Of a stretch of 12,479 bases of DNA, positions 1-7,054 are shown piece by piece. Source of the DNA: Candidatus Anaerobutyricum stercoripullorum (lineage in GTDB: Bacteria; Bacillota; Clostridia; Lachnospirales; Lachnospiraceae); assembly GCA_019114885.1 (NCBI GenBank), contig DXEQ01000156.1:1-12479 (forward strand), read 5' to 3'. A program made the translations under genes and the position numbers. The notes beneath the pieces are model-generated. The model made no database searches and had not been told where the DNA came from. It saw only the letters and a program-made list of their open reading frames with translations. Every line of letters starts with the position of its first letter. The stretch's first letter is position 1.

Positions 1-41
1 GATCAACCATAAATATATTGTAGTAGAAAGGAAGAAATATC

Positions 42-1169
42 ATGCAATTTTTTGCTCCGACTCATGTTTATCTTGAAAACGACTGCGTCCGCAGTCATAA
101 AGAAGAACTGCTCTCCTTTGGCGGCAGAGCATTTATCGTCACCGGAAAACATTCTTCCCGGTCCAACGGTTCCCTGGCGGACGTGCTGGCAGTTCTGGAA
201 GAAGACGGCGTTCCCTATCTGATCTACGACGAGATTGAGGAGAATCCATCCGTGGAGACAGTGGCGGCCGCCACAGAAAAAGGGCGGGAATTCCAGGCAG
301 ATTTCGTCATCGGCATCGGCGGCGGCTCCCCGCTGGACGCAGCCAAAGCCATCGCCCTGCTTCTCGCCAATCCGCAGGAGGACGCCAGCTGCCTCTATGA
401 GCCGAAGAAGCTGTCCGCCCTCCCTGTGGTCGCGGTACCGACCACCTGCGGCACCGGCTCCGAGGTCACACCGAACGCCGTGCTGACCCGCCATGCCTTT
501 AAGACAAAAAAGAGTATCAGCTACAACATCTATCCGAAGCTGGCCCTCGTGGACGGAAAGTATCTCGCTTCCGCCAGCGGACGTCTTCTCATCCACACGG
601 CCGTGGACGCCCTGGCTCACTGTGTGGAGAGCCGCCTTCATGTCAAGGCAAATGTATATAATCACATGTTTTCTGAGTACGGTCTCGCCCTGTGGCATAA
701 GATCATCCCGGCCCTCACCCGCATCGCCGATCATCCGGAAACCGCGCCGAAAGAGCTGCTCACCGACGCGGATTATGAGACGCTGATGCTGGCGTCCACC
801 GTGGCCGGCATGGCCATCGCCCAGACCACCACCTCTCTGCCGCACGCCCTCAGCTACGAGATCACTTACAACCACGGCATTCCGCACGGCAAAGCCTGCG
901 GTATTTTCCTGGCCGCGTACATGGACGAGTATGCAAAGAACCAGCCGGAAGATGTGGACCGCGTGCTCTCTCTTCTGGGCTTCCGCTCCACAGAAGAATT
1001 CGGCGCCTTCCTGCGTCACCTGCTGGGAACCGTCGCAGTCCCGGCCGCAGACATTGCCCTCTACGCGGACAATATCATGGCAAATGCATCCAAGCTGGCG
1101 ACGTATCCGTTCCCGATCGACCGGGACGCCATCGCCGGGATTCTGGCACAGTCCCTGGAGACGGAGTGA
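42..1169 (+). CDS. Iron-containing alcohol dehydrogenase (group III ADH)
   Basis: A 375-residue protein of usual length for the Fe-ADH family, cytoplasmic enzymes that interconvert an alcohol and an aldehyde or ketone with NAD(P)H. The N-terminal half is the nucleotide-binding domain, with the glycine-rich GGGSPLDAAKA motif at about residues 93-103. The C-terminal half is the helical metal domain. The four expected metal ligands are visible: D189 and H193 (DALAH), H268 (SLPHAL) and H282 (HGIPHGK). The ATG at 42 has a purine-rich AAAGGAAG site 8-9 nt upstream. A TATATT box near 14-19 could be a -10, but too little upstream sequence is present to judge. The gene stands alone on the plus strand, its stop lying about 22 bp before a large palindromic repeat. 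The substrate cannot be read from the sequence; butanol, propanediol and similar reductases share this fold. The long reverse-strand frame over it is a shadow. Confidence 0.93.
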   Translation: MQFFAPTHVYLENDCVRSHKEELLSFGGRAFIVTGKHSSRSNGSLADVLAVLEEDGVPYLIYDEIEENPSVETVAAATEKGREFQADFVIGIGGGSPLDAAKAIALLLANPQEDASCLYEPKKLSALPVVAVPTTCGTGSEVTPNAVLTRHAFKTKKSISYNIYPKLALVDGKYLASASGRLLIHTAVDALAHCVESRLHVKANVYNHMFSEYGLALWHKIIPALTRIADHPETAPKELLTDADYETLMLASTVAGMAIAQTTTSLPHALSYEITYNHGIPHGKACGIFLAAYMDEYAKNQPEDVDRVLSLLGFRSTEEFGAFLRHLLGTVAVPAADIALYADNIMANASKLATYPFPIDRDAIAGILAQSLETE

Positions 1170-1191
1170 TCCCAGGGAGGGTGTGAGTGTA

Positions 1192-1451
1192 CAGACGACG
1201 GCAGGAGCGCGTATGTGGTCCGTCCGGCGACGCCCTCTCTCGGATATCAGACGGATATCACTGATGCAGAACCAAAACCGCGCTGCGGTTTTCGGCTTCG
1301 CCGTACGGTCCTCTGAAAAAGGTCCGCTTTTTGTGCAAGCACAAAGCGGCTCCTTTTTCCGGTCCCTGTTTCTGCATCTTTTCCGGAGTGTATGAATATC
1401 CTCTTTCACAGGCCGCCGCCCGGACCACATACGCGATAAGGCTGCCGTCTG
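1192..1451 (+). repeat. Repeat unit copy 1: foldable, hairpin-rich element
   Basis: The unit is itself a long imperfect inverted repeat. Its ends are CAGACGACGGCA and TGCCGTCTG. A perfect 15-bp helix joins 1208-1222 (CGCGTATGTGGTCCG) to 1421-1435. Further in, GATGCAGAA (1263-1271) pairs with TTCTGCATC (1370-1378). Enclosed are three local hairpins: AAAACCGC/GCGGTTTT (1274-1292), CGGC/GCCG with a TTC loop (1293-1303), and a long stem at 1315-1359 (GAAAAAGG/CCTTTTTC outside, CCGCTTT/AAAGCGG inside, apex GTGCAAGCAC). No start codon with a ribosome binding site gives a credible protein. It could be a non-coding RNA, a palindromic repeat of REP or MITE type, or the 3' end of the dehydrogenase transcript. 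Confidence 0.65.
1324..1358 (+). terminator. Possible terminator of the alcohol dehydrogenase gene
   Basis: The stem CCGCTTT(TT)GTGC/GCACAAAGCGG is followed by CTCC and five T residues. This is the central hairpin of repeat copy 1 and lies about 155 bp after the dehydrogenase stop. The U tract is short and starts four bases after the GC stem, so termination is plausible rather than clear. Confidence 0.35.
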
Positions 1452-1483
1452 GATACTGAAAGTTCCATAAAATTCGCAGGCAT

Positions 1484-1744
1484 CAGACGGCATTTTCGTG
1501 CACATGTCCTTTGGGAGGCGGCCTGTGAAGGATGGACATAGCAAAGGCCGGGGAAAATGGGCAGGGAGCGGGCAGGTAAAAAGTGAAGGCCTTGTGCTTG
1601 CACAAAAGGCTGAACTTTTTACCCGACCGGGAGGCGTAAGCCGGGAACAGCTTGCGGTTCCTTCCTGCCCGACTCATAGAATCGCTGATGTCCGACGGAG
1701 GGCGTCGCCGCCCGAAGCGGCATGTGCACTTTTGCCGTCGTCTC
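1484..1744 (-). repeat. Repeat unit copy 2: inverted relative to copy 1
   Basis: Read on the minus strand, this unit repeats the architecture of copy 1 with diverged bases. GTGCACATG at 1498-1506 pairs perfectly with CATGTGCAC at 1721-1729, replacing the GCGTATG helix of copy 1. GGGCAGG (1570-1576, or 1559-1565) pairs with CCTGCCC (1664-1670). The long hairpin has a perfect 10-bp outer helix GGTAAAAAGT/ACTTTTTACC (1575-1584, 1614-1623) with the same apex, GTGCTTGCAC at 1594-1603. The two small hairpins are also kept, as GGAAC/GTTCC and GGC/GCC with a four-base loop. Arms within a unit match each other better than they match the other unit, which suggests selection on pairing. Confidence 0.6.
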
Positions 1745-1816
1745 CTTTTGCGAAAATATATACTTCCACTCCCCTACGTCATTTCCCGTTATGGCACATA
1801 TCCAGAGGCAGATGAC

Positions 1817-1871
1817 AAAAAAAGACTGTTCCCCGGTCTTTCCGATAAATGAAATCCACCAGAGAACAGTC
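1817..1871 (-). terminator. Intrinsic terminator of pfkA (possibly bidirectional)
   Basis: GAACAGTC (1871-1864) and GACTGTTC (1831-1824) form a perfect 8-bp stem around a 32-base loop. On the minus strand the stem runs directly into seven T residues (plus-strand A tract 1817-1823). It begins 53 bp past the pfkA stop codon. On the plus strand the same stem is followed by TCCTTTTTG, so it may also stop transcription coming from the left. Confidence 0.75.
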
Positions 1872-1924
1872 TCCTTTTTGATTGTCTTTTTATACCTGCC
1901 GACAGGCCGAAAAGCGGGCAGCCC

Positions 1925-2917
1925 CTATCTTCCCAGTACCTGTGCGATCTGGAATTCGTACTCGTCCACGTCTTTTGACATGCCCAGAGCATCCTCGATA
2001 TCGTAGTCGATATACTGACCATTTCTGTAACCAACCACACGGTTTGTTGCGCCGGCACAGAGCAGATCCACTGCCAGGGCGCCCATGTAGGAAGCGTACA
2101 CACGATCCTTTGCTGTCGGGCTTCCGCCACGCTGCATGTATCCGAGGATCGTCGCTCTTGTCTCAACGCCGGTTCCCTGCTCGATACGTTTTGCCATACC
2201 GTAGGAATGTCCGATACCCTCTGCGTTGATGATCAGGTGATGCTTCTTTCCGAGAGCCTTCTTCTCCAGAATGCTGTCGATGAGCTTCGCCTCCAGTTTC
2301 GGACGGTTGCCGTCAAAACGCTCCGGAATGATGATGTCCTCGGCACCTGCTGCGATACCACACCACAGAGCGATATATCCTGCATTTCTTCCCATAACCT
2401 CTACGATAGAACATCTCTCATGGGAAGTGGAAGTATCACGAATCTTGTCAATGGCGTCCATTGCCACGTTGACAGCCGTATCAAATCCGATGGTGTACTC
2501 TGTACAGGCGATGTCCAGGTCGATGGTACCCGGGAGAGCAACTGTATTGATACCCTGAGCCGCCAGCTTCTGCGCGCCGCGGAAGGAACCGTCTCCACCG
2601 ATAACTACCAGACCGTCAATGCCTTCCTCACGAAGGATCTCCGCTGCCTTTTTCTGATACTCTTCCTGCTTGAATTCTTCACATCTTGCCGTAAAAAGTA
2701 CAGTACCGCCTCGTGAAATGATATCTCCTGTGAACCTTCTGTCCATATCAAAAATCTCGCGATTGAGCAGACCGCTGTAGCCACGCATAATACCTTTTAC
2801 TTTTACGCCTCTTGCCCATGCGGTTCTTGCCACAGCACGGACAGCCGCATTCATTCCGGATGCGTCGCCGCCGCTCGTTAAAATAGCAATTGTATCAACT
2901 GCACTTGTTTTACTCAT
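1925..2917 (-). CDS. pfkA: ATP-dependent 6-phosphofructokinase
   Basis: Glycolytic kinase converting fructose 6-phosphate and ATP to fructose 1,6-bisphosphate in the cytoplasm; 330 residues, slightly longer than the roughly 320 of the E. coli and Bacillus enzymes. Seen in order: GGDASGMN (16-23), ATP-site IGGDGS (106-111), PGTIDLD (129-135) with the catalytic aspartate D133 and D135, MGRNAG (175-180), SHER near 165-168, and GYMQRGGSPTAKDR (259-272). The glycines at GGDG (110) and PGTID (130) are those expected of ATP-using rather than pyrophosphate-using enzymes (family knowledge). The usual TIDND asparagine is leucine here. The ATG has CCTCC (2924-2928, GGAGG on the coding strand) 6-7 nt upstream. 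It follows dnaE by 170 bp on the same strand, an arrangement known in Bacillota, and ends at the terminator 1817-1871. Confidence 0.96.
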   Translation of the reverse strand: MSKTSAVDTIAILTSGGDASGMNAAVRAVARTAWARGVKVKGIMRGYSGLLNREIFDMDRRFTGDIISRGGTVLFTARCEEFKQEEYQKKAAEILREEGIDGLVVIGGDGSFRGAQKLAAQGINTVALPGTIDLDIACTEYTIGFDTAVNVAMDAIDKIRDTSTSHERCSIVEVMGRNAGYIALWCGIAAGAEDIIIPERFDGNRPKLEAKLIDSILEKKALGKKHHLIINAEGIGHSYGMAKRIEQGTGVETRATILGYMQRGGSPTAKDRVYASYMGALAVDLLCAGATNRVVGYRNGQYIDYDIEDALGMSKDVDEYEFQIAQVLGR

Positions 2918-3087
2918 AGACTACCTCCAATTTTGTATATTCCCTAAATTGCCTCGACGGTTAGTAACCTCGTTTCATCCCTGCGCCATCCCGCGCGGGA
3001 ATCTGATTCCCAGTTGTCAAACTGTCGTGAAACCACCTGAAGAGTCGCGGTCAGATCGCCATCCTGTCCGGCTCTTCACTTGTCATA
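2918..3087 (-). promoter_or_regulatory. Palindrome-rich dnaE-pfkA spacer, possible pfkA leader
   Basis: This 170-bp spacer holds several small dyads: CCCGCGCGGG (2990-2999), GGGAATCTGATTCCC (2997-3011) and CAGTT/AACTG (3011-3024). A wider GTTTCA (2972-2977) to TGAAAC (3028-3033) pair encloses them. A TTGACA box on the minus strand (3020-3015) has no -10 at the proper distance, so no promoter is called. No terminator for dnaE is visible, so pfkA may be reached by readthrough. No known riboswitch class was recognised. Confidence 0.3.
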
Positions 3088-6000
3088 TTATCTCTTTTTC
3101 TGGAATTTTTCAATACTCTTCTCAACAAGCTTGATATTTTTTTCTCCGAACAGCGAGGCGAGCTCTTCCAGGGCTGACGGAGCGTCCGATATATTTTCAT
3201 AGGCCGGCAGCCGCTTGATTGCTTTCTCTTTTCGGGAGTAGATCACGAGCGGCAAGTCTCCCGGAAACTGCCGGATGACCTGATACAGACTCTCCTGTTT
3301 TTCCTGGAAACAACCGACGTCCGGCACCTGAATCCAGACCTCTTTCGGGAGCTGGTCCATGGAGAGCACCAGCTCCGCCACCAGCTTGCCGGTCTCTTCC
3401 GAAACTGACGCCCGGCCCCGCACATACACGCCGGTGTCCATGACGAGCAGATCCCGGTATTTCTGATAGTCTCTCGGAAATAAGATGACCTCCACTGTAC
3501 CATACAGGTCTTCCAGCGTGACGAAAGCCATGTTCTGATTCGTTTTAGTAAGCTTTACCGTTACATTTGAAATCAAACCACCCACAATATAATGACGCCC
3601 GTCTTTGACTACCGCAAGTCCCGTTTCTTCGTCCGGCTCAAAGTCCGTCGATCTGGCAGTAATCTGCTTTTCCATAGACGACATATAGTCCTGCAGCGGA
3701 TGTCCGCTCACGTAAATTCCCAGCACTTCTTTTTCAAAGGCCAGCTTCTGGGACTGTTCGAACTCTCCCACATCCGGGTACTGGATTTCGTATTCCTTTT
3801 TTTCTTCCTCAGAAAAGAAATCAAACAGGGACATCTGGCCGCTGATATTTTCCTTTTTCTCTCTGTTGACCTCATCGAGCACACAGGCATACACCATCAT
3901 CATCTGCCTTCTCGTAGCACCCAGGCTGTCCAGAGCGCCGGCCTTGATCAGGTTCTCAATCGTTCTCTTGTTGATCTCTTTGGAGGTGAGACGTTCCATA
4001 AAGTCTTTGAGATTTTTGTATCGTCCGTGGGCCTCTCTCTCCTCGATCATGGCGTCAATGACATTTTTGCCGAGACTCTTGATGGCGCAGAGACCGTAGC
4101 GGATGGCCTCTCCTGACACGGAGAATCCACTCTCTCCCTCGTTGATGTCCGGCTGCAGAATCTGAATTCCCATGCCGCGGCAGGTATTGATATATTCCGT
4201 GATCTTCTTCGGATTGGTGATCACCGAAGTCAGGAGGGCCGCCATGAATTCTTTCGGATAATGGCAGCGCAGCCAGGCAGTCTGGTAGGCCACCACCGCG
4301 TAGGCGGCGGCATGGGACTTGTTGAACGCATACTTGGCAAAATCGATCATCTCATCGAAGACCTGATTGGCCACTTTCTCCGGGATTCCCCGTTTGATGC
4401 AGCCTTCCACGCCCTCTTCTTCGTTGCCGTAGACGAAGTTGGCTCTTTCTTTCGCCATCACATCCGCCTTTTTCTTGGACATGGCCCGGCGCACCAGGTC
4501 GCTTCGTCCCAGTGTGTAACCGGCCAGCTTCATGACAATCTGCATGACCTGCTCCTGATACACGATACACCCGTAGGTCGGCGCCAGAATTTCAACAAGT
4601 TCCGGGCAGGTGTAACGCACGGAGTCCTGATTGTTCTTTCCTTTGATATACTTCGGGATAAAGTCCATCGGGCCCGGACGGTACAGGGAGATACCGGCGA
4701 TGATATCTTCCAGATTGGTCGGTTTCAGCTCCCGCATGAACGACTTCATACCGGCACTCTCCAGCTGGAAGACGCCGTCGGTCTTCGCCTGTCCGATCAT
4801 CTCATAGACGGCCGCGTCGTCATAATCGATGGCATTGATATCCAGCGGCTGTCCTGTTTTTTTCTCCACCATCCGCACCGCGTCCTGAATGACCGTCAGG
4901 GTCCGAAGCCCCAGGAAGTCCATCTTAAGCAATCCCAACTCCTCGATGGTGGTCATGGTAAACTGGGTGGTGATCACATTATCCGCGCCCCGGGAGAGCG
5001 GCACGAACTCATCCAGCGGCTCCGAGCCGATCACCACGCCGGCGGCATGGATGGACGTATGCCGCGGCAGTCCCTCCAGACGCATGGACATGTCGATCAG
5101 ATTCTTCGTCACCTCATCGGCTTCGTACGCCTGCCGCAGTTCCGGATTGTGCGCAAGCGCCTTCTCGATGGTGATTCCCAGTTCCATGGGAATCATCTTT
5201 GCCACCTTGTCCACCTGCGCATACGGGATTGCCATGACACGGCCCACATCCCGCACGGCCATCCGGGCGGCCATGGTACCGAAGGTGATGATCTGAACCA
5301 CCTTGTCCTTGCCGTACTTTTCGTAAACGTAATCAATGACTTCCTGCCGTCTCTCATAACAGAAATCAATATCAATATCCGGCATGGACACCCTCTCCGG
5401 ATTCAGGAAACGTTCAAAGATCAGCTGATAGCGGATCGGATCGATGTCCGTGATCTCCAGGCAGTACGCCACGATACTTCCCGCAGCGGAACCTCTGCCC
5501 GGTCCCACGGCGATTCCCTGACTTTTGGCAAAGCGGATAAAATCCCATACGATAAGGAAGTAATCCACGTATCCCATGTTCCGGATCGTAGTAAGCTCGT
5601 AGTCCAGCCTCTCCTTTAATTCCTGCGGCGGCGGATTGCCATACCTCTTTTTAAGACCGGTCTCGCAGAGTTCCTGCAGATAAGAATAAGCATCATGTCC
5701 TTCTGGCACGTCAAACTTCGGCACCTTCTGCTGGCCGAACACGATATTCACGTTACACCGCTCCGCGATCTTGTGGGTGTTCTCCATGGCCTCCTTCGCG
5801 TAAGGGAAGACCCGCTGCATTTCTTCTTCTGATTTTAAGAAAAACTGTCCCCCCTCGTAGCGCATCCGGTCCTCATCCGTGACCAGCTTGCCGGTCTGGA
5901 TACAGAGCAGAATGTCATGGGGCACCGCATCTTCTTCCTTAATATAATGCACATCATTTGTGACCACCAGAGGAATATCCAGCTCTTTCGACATCCGCAT

Positions 6001-6570
6001 GATGACTGAATTCACCTGCGTCTGATCTCTGAGGCCGTGATCCTGCAGCTCCAGGAAGAAATTACCTTGTCCGAAGAGCTCATTCATCCTTCTGGCGGCC
6101 GCGCGGGCGCCCTCATAATCCTCTTTCAGTATCTTGTTGGGAATCTCTCCCGCCAGACAGGCGCTCAGAGCGATGATGCCCTCATGATACTGTTCCAGAA
6201 CCTCATAATCCACCCGCGGCCGGTAATAATACCCTTCCGTAAATCCCCGGGTGACGATCTTCATCAGATTCTTGTACCCCTGATCATTCTCCGCCAGAAG
6301 CACCAGATGATAATACCGGTCCTCGCCCCGGCTCTGCTCTCTGTCAAACCGGGAGCCGGGAGCCACGTAGATCTCACAGCCCAGAATCGGCTTGATCCCC
6401 ACTTCTTTGGCTTTTTTATAAAAATCAATGACGCCGTACATGACCCCGTGGTCCGTGATGGCCAGACTGTCCATGCCCAGCTCCTTCGCCCGGGGCAGAA
6501 GCTCAGATATCTTACTGGAACCGTCCAGCAGACTGTACTCCGTATGCACATGCAGATGTGTAAACGCCAC
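3088..6570 (-). CDS. dnaE: DNA polymerase III subunit alpha (DnaE)
   Basis: Replicative polymerase subunit of about 1160 residues. Counting from the GTG at 6570: an N-terminal PHP domain (about 3-210) opens with HLHVH and ITDHG and ends with TNDVHY. The family-C polymerase core carries GPGRGSAAGS (about 356-365), the catalytic PDIDIDF (397-403, with D398 and D400) and the third aspartate in KMDFLG (D551). A helix-hairpin-helix region (about 860-885), a clamp-binding-like QMSLFDFF (912-919) and an OB fold (about 990-1075) follow. Start: a frame opens with GTG at 6579, but that codon overlaps AGGAGG. The GTG at 6570 sits 8 nt behind it and gives the familiar start xxFTHLHVHTEYSLLDG, so it is preferred. 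Clostridia usually also have PolC, so this is probably the second polymerase. The plus-strand frames over it are shadows. Confidence 0.97.
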   Translation of the reverse strand: MAFTHLHVHTEYSLLDGSSKISELLPRAKELGMDSLAITDHGVMYGVIDFYKKAKEVGIKPILGCEIYVAPGSRFDREQSRGEDRYYHLVLLAENDQGYKNLMKIVTRGFTEGYYYRPRVDYEVLEQYHEGIIALSACLAGEIPNKILKEDYEGARAAARRMNELFGQGNFFLELQDHGLRDQTQVNSVIMRMSKELDIPLVVTNDVHYIKEEDAVPHDILLCIQTGKLVTDEDRMRYEGGQFFLKSEEEMQRVFPYAKEAMENTHKIAERCNVNIVFGQQKVPKFDVPEGHDAYSYLQELCETGLKKRYGNPPPQELKERLDYELTTIRNMGYVDYFLIVWDFIRFAKSQGIAVGPGRGSAAGSIVAYCLEITDIDPIRYQLIFERFLNPERVSMPDIDIDFCYERRQEVIDYVYEKYGKDKVVQIITFGTMAARMAVRDVGRVMAIPYAQVDKVAKMIPMELGITIEKALAHNPELRQAYEADEVTKNLIDMSMRLEGLPRHTSIHAAGVVIGSEPLDEFVPLSRGADNVITTQFTMTTIEELGLLKMDFLGLRTLTVIQDAVRMVEKKTGQPLDINAIDYDDAAVYEMIGQAKTDGVFQLESAGMKSFMRELKPTNLEDIIAGISLYRPGPMDFIPKYIKGKNNQDSVRYTCPELVEILAPTYGCIVYQEQVMQIVMKLAGYTLGRSDLVRRAMSKKKADVMAKERANFVYGNEEEGVEGCIKRGIPEKVANQVFDEMIDFAKYAFNKSHAAAYAVVAYQTAWLRCHYPKEFMAALLTSVITNPKKITEYINTCRGMGIQILQPDINEGESGFSVSGEAIRYGLCAIKSLGKNVIDAMIEEREAHGRYKNLKDFMERLTSKEINKRTIENLIKAGALDSLGATRRQMMMVYACVLDEVNREKKENISGQMSLFDFFSEEEKKEYEIQYPDVGEFEQSQKLAFEKEVLGIYVSGHPLQDYMSSMEKQITARSTDFEPDEETGLAVVKDGRHYIVGGLISNVTVKLTKTNQNMAFVTLEDLYGTVEVILFPRDYQKYRDLLVMDTGVYVRGRASVSEETGKLVAELVLSMDQLPKEVWIQVPDVGCFQEKQESLYQVIRQFPGDLPLVIYSRKEKAIKRLPAYENISDAPSALEELASLFGEKNIKLVEKSIEKFQKKR

Positions 6571-6704
6571 TGCATCCACCTCCTGTTATTTTTCTCAAGT
6601 GAAAAAGAATCCGCTCTGTTTCCCGGTGCAGACACTCTGTCCACCGCTGATCCAGAACGGACGCCTCATCTTAAATGTACTCCTGTCGGATAATCCGGCA
6701 GCTG

Positions 6705-6953
6705 TTACTCTGACAATGTCGGGTGAAGGATACCGTAATTGTCTGTCGCGATCAGATTATAAAATGCGCTGGCATTCTCCTCCGGCGCCGGATTCATTTT
6801 CTGATAAAAAGAGAATCCCACTCCGCCGATGATACACACCAGACAGAGATATCCGATCCATCTGACCACCCGGCTTCTCCTTTTCTCCTTCGCAATGATC
6901 TTCTTCCGGTTCTTCTTGTATTCTTTCTGTTTGTCCACCTTAGCCTGACTCAT
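6705..6953 (-). CDS. Small basic single-pass membrane protein, function unknown
   Basis: An 82-residue protein. Residues 1-30 are very rich in Lys and Arg with few hydrophobics. Residues 31-50 form one membrane helix (WIGYLCLVCIIGGVGFSF), and about 30 residues follow with an acidic, proline-containing stretch. The positive N-terminus predicts N-in, C-out topology. An upstream in-frame ATG at 6962 exists, but the purine-rich AAAGTGGG site directly abuts it. It stands 9 nt before the ATG at 6953, which therefore looks like the real start. It is the first gene after the promoter at 7055-7083, about 130 bp upstream of dnaE on the same strand with no terminator between. Similar small proteins ahead of dnaE are familiar to me from Lachnospiraceae, but I cannot assign a role. 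An uncleaved signal anchor is likelier than a signal peptide, as no cleavage motif is evident. Confidence 0.75.
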   Translation of the reverse strand: MSQAKVDKQKEYKKNRKKIIAKEKRRSRVVRWIGYLCLVCIIGGVGFSFYQKMNPAPEENASAFYNLIATDNYGILHPTLSE

Positions 6954-7000
6954 CTGTATCATCCCACTTTCTATTATTTCAGTAAATGTATCTGATCCGC

Positions 7001-7036
7001 GCGGTCCTCCGGCCCGGATTCTGCCTTCGGGACCGC
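7001..7036 (-). other. Hairpin in the leader of the small protein-dnaE transcript
   Basis: GCGGTCC (7001-7007) and GGACCGC (7030-7036) form a 7-bp GC-rich stem. On the minus strand it starts shortly after the predicted transcription start near 7048. The T run lies before the stem in the direction of transcription, so it is not an intrinsic terminator. It may stabilise the 5' end of the transcript. Confidence 0.45.
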
Positions 7037-7054
7037 AAAAAAATCGTTTCTATC

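Larger units (their letters stand above)
1192..1744. repeat. Large intergenic near-palindrome (two inverted repeat units)
   Basis: The stretch reads roughly the same on both strands around a centre at about 1467/1468. Paired landmarks give almost the same centre: GGCGACGCC at 1226 against GGCGTCGCC ending 1709, TTCACAGGCCGCC at 1405-1417 against GGCGGCCTGTGAA at 1517-1529, and TGCCGTCTG at 1443-1451 against CAGACGGCA at 1484-1492. By eye the two arms are about two-thirds to three-quarters identical over some 275 bp each, with small indels. The region sits between the alcohol dehydrogenase stop and the pfkA terminator, and no convincing coding frame lies in it. It is best read as two inverted copies of one intergenic repeat family. 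Whether it is mobile, a structured RNA, or both is not known. The remaining spacer (1745-1816) shows nothing recognisable. Confidence 0.8.

Noticed and set aside
3..1544. Long minus-strand open frame opposite the alcohol dehydrogenase
   Set aside because: It lies antisense to a clearly conserved enzyme and runs into the palindromic repeat. Its composition is low in recognisable motifs, and it is a mirror of GC-rich codon use.
1192..1744. CRISPR array or insertion sequence as explanation for the repeats
   Set aside because: There are only two inverted units, no regularly spaced short direct repeats, and no transposase frame.
1498..2006. Several short plus-strand open frames between the dehydrogenase and pfkA
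   Set aside because: They read through the palindromic repeat and the terminator into antisense pfkA. None has a ribosome binding site with a credible protein.
3015..3020. Minus-strand TTGACA in front of pfkA as a promoter
   Set aside because: At 16-18 bases downstream the sequence is GC-only, so no -10 is possible. The box is part of a small dyad.
4261..5619. 452-codon plus-strand open frame inside dnaE
   Set aside because: It is the antisense shadow of the polymerase core, His- and Arg-rich, with no recognisable domain.
7001..7043. GC-rich stem followed by an A run, resembling a terminator
   Set aside because: On the plus strand the run is A, not T. On the minus strand the T run comes before the stem. 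It lies downstream of a strong promoter, so a leader hairpin fits better.
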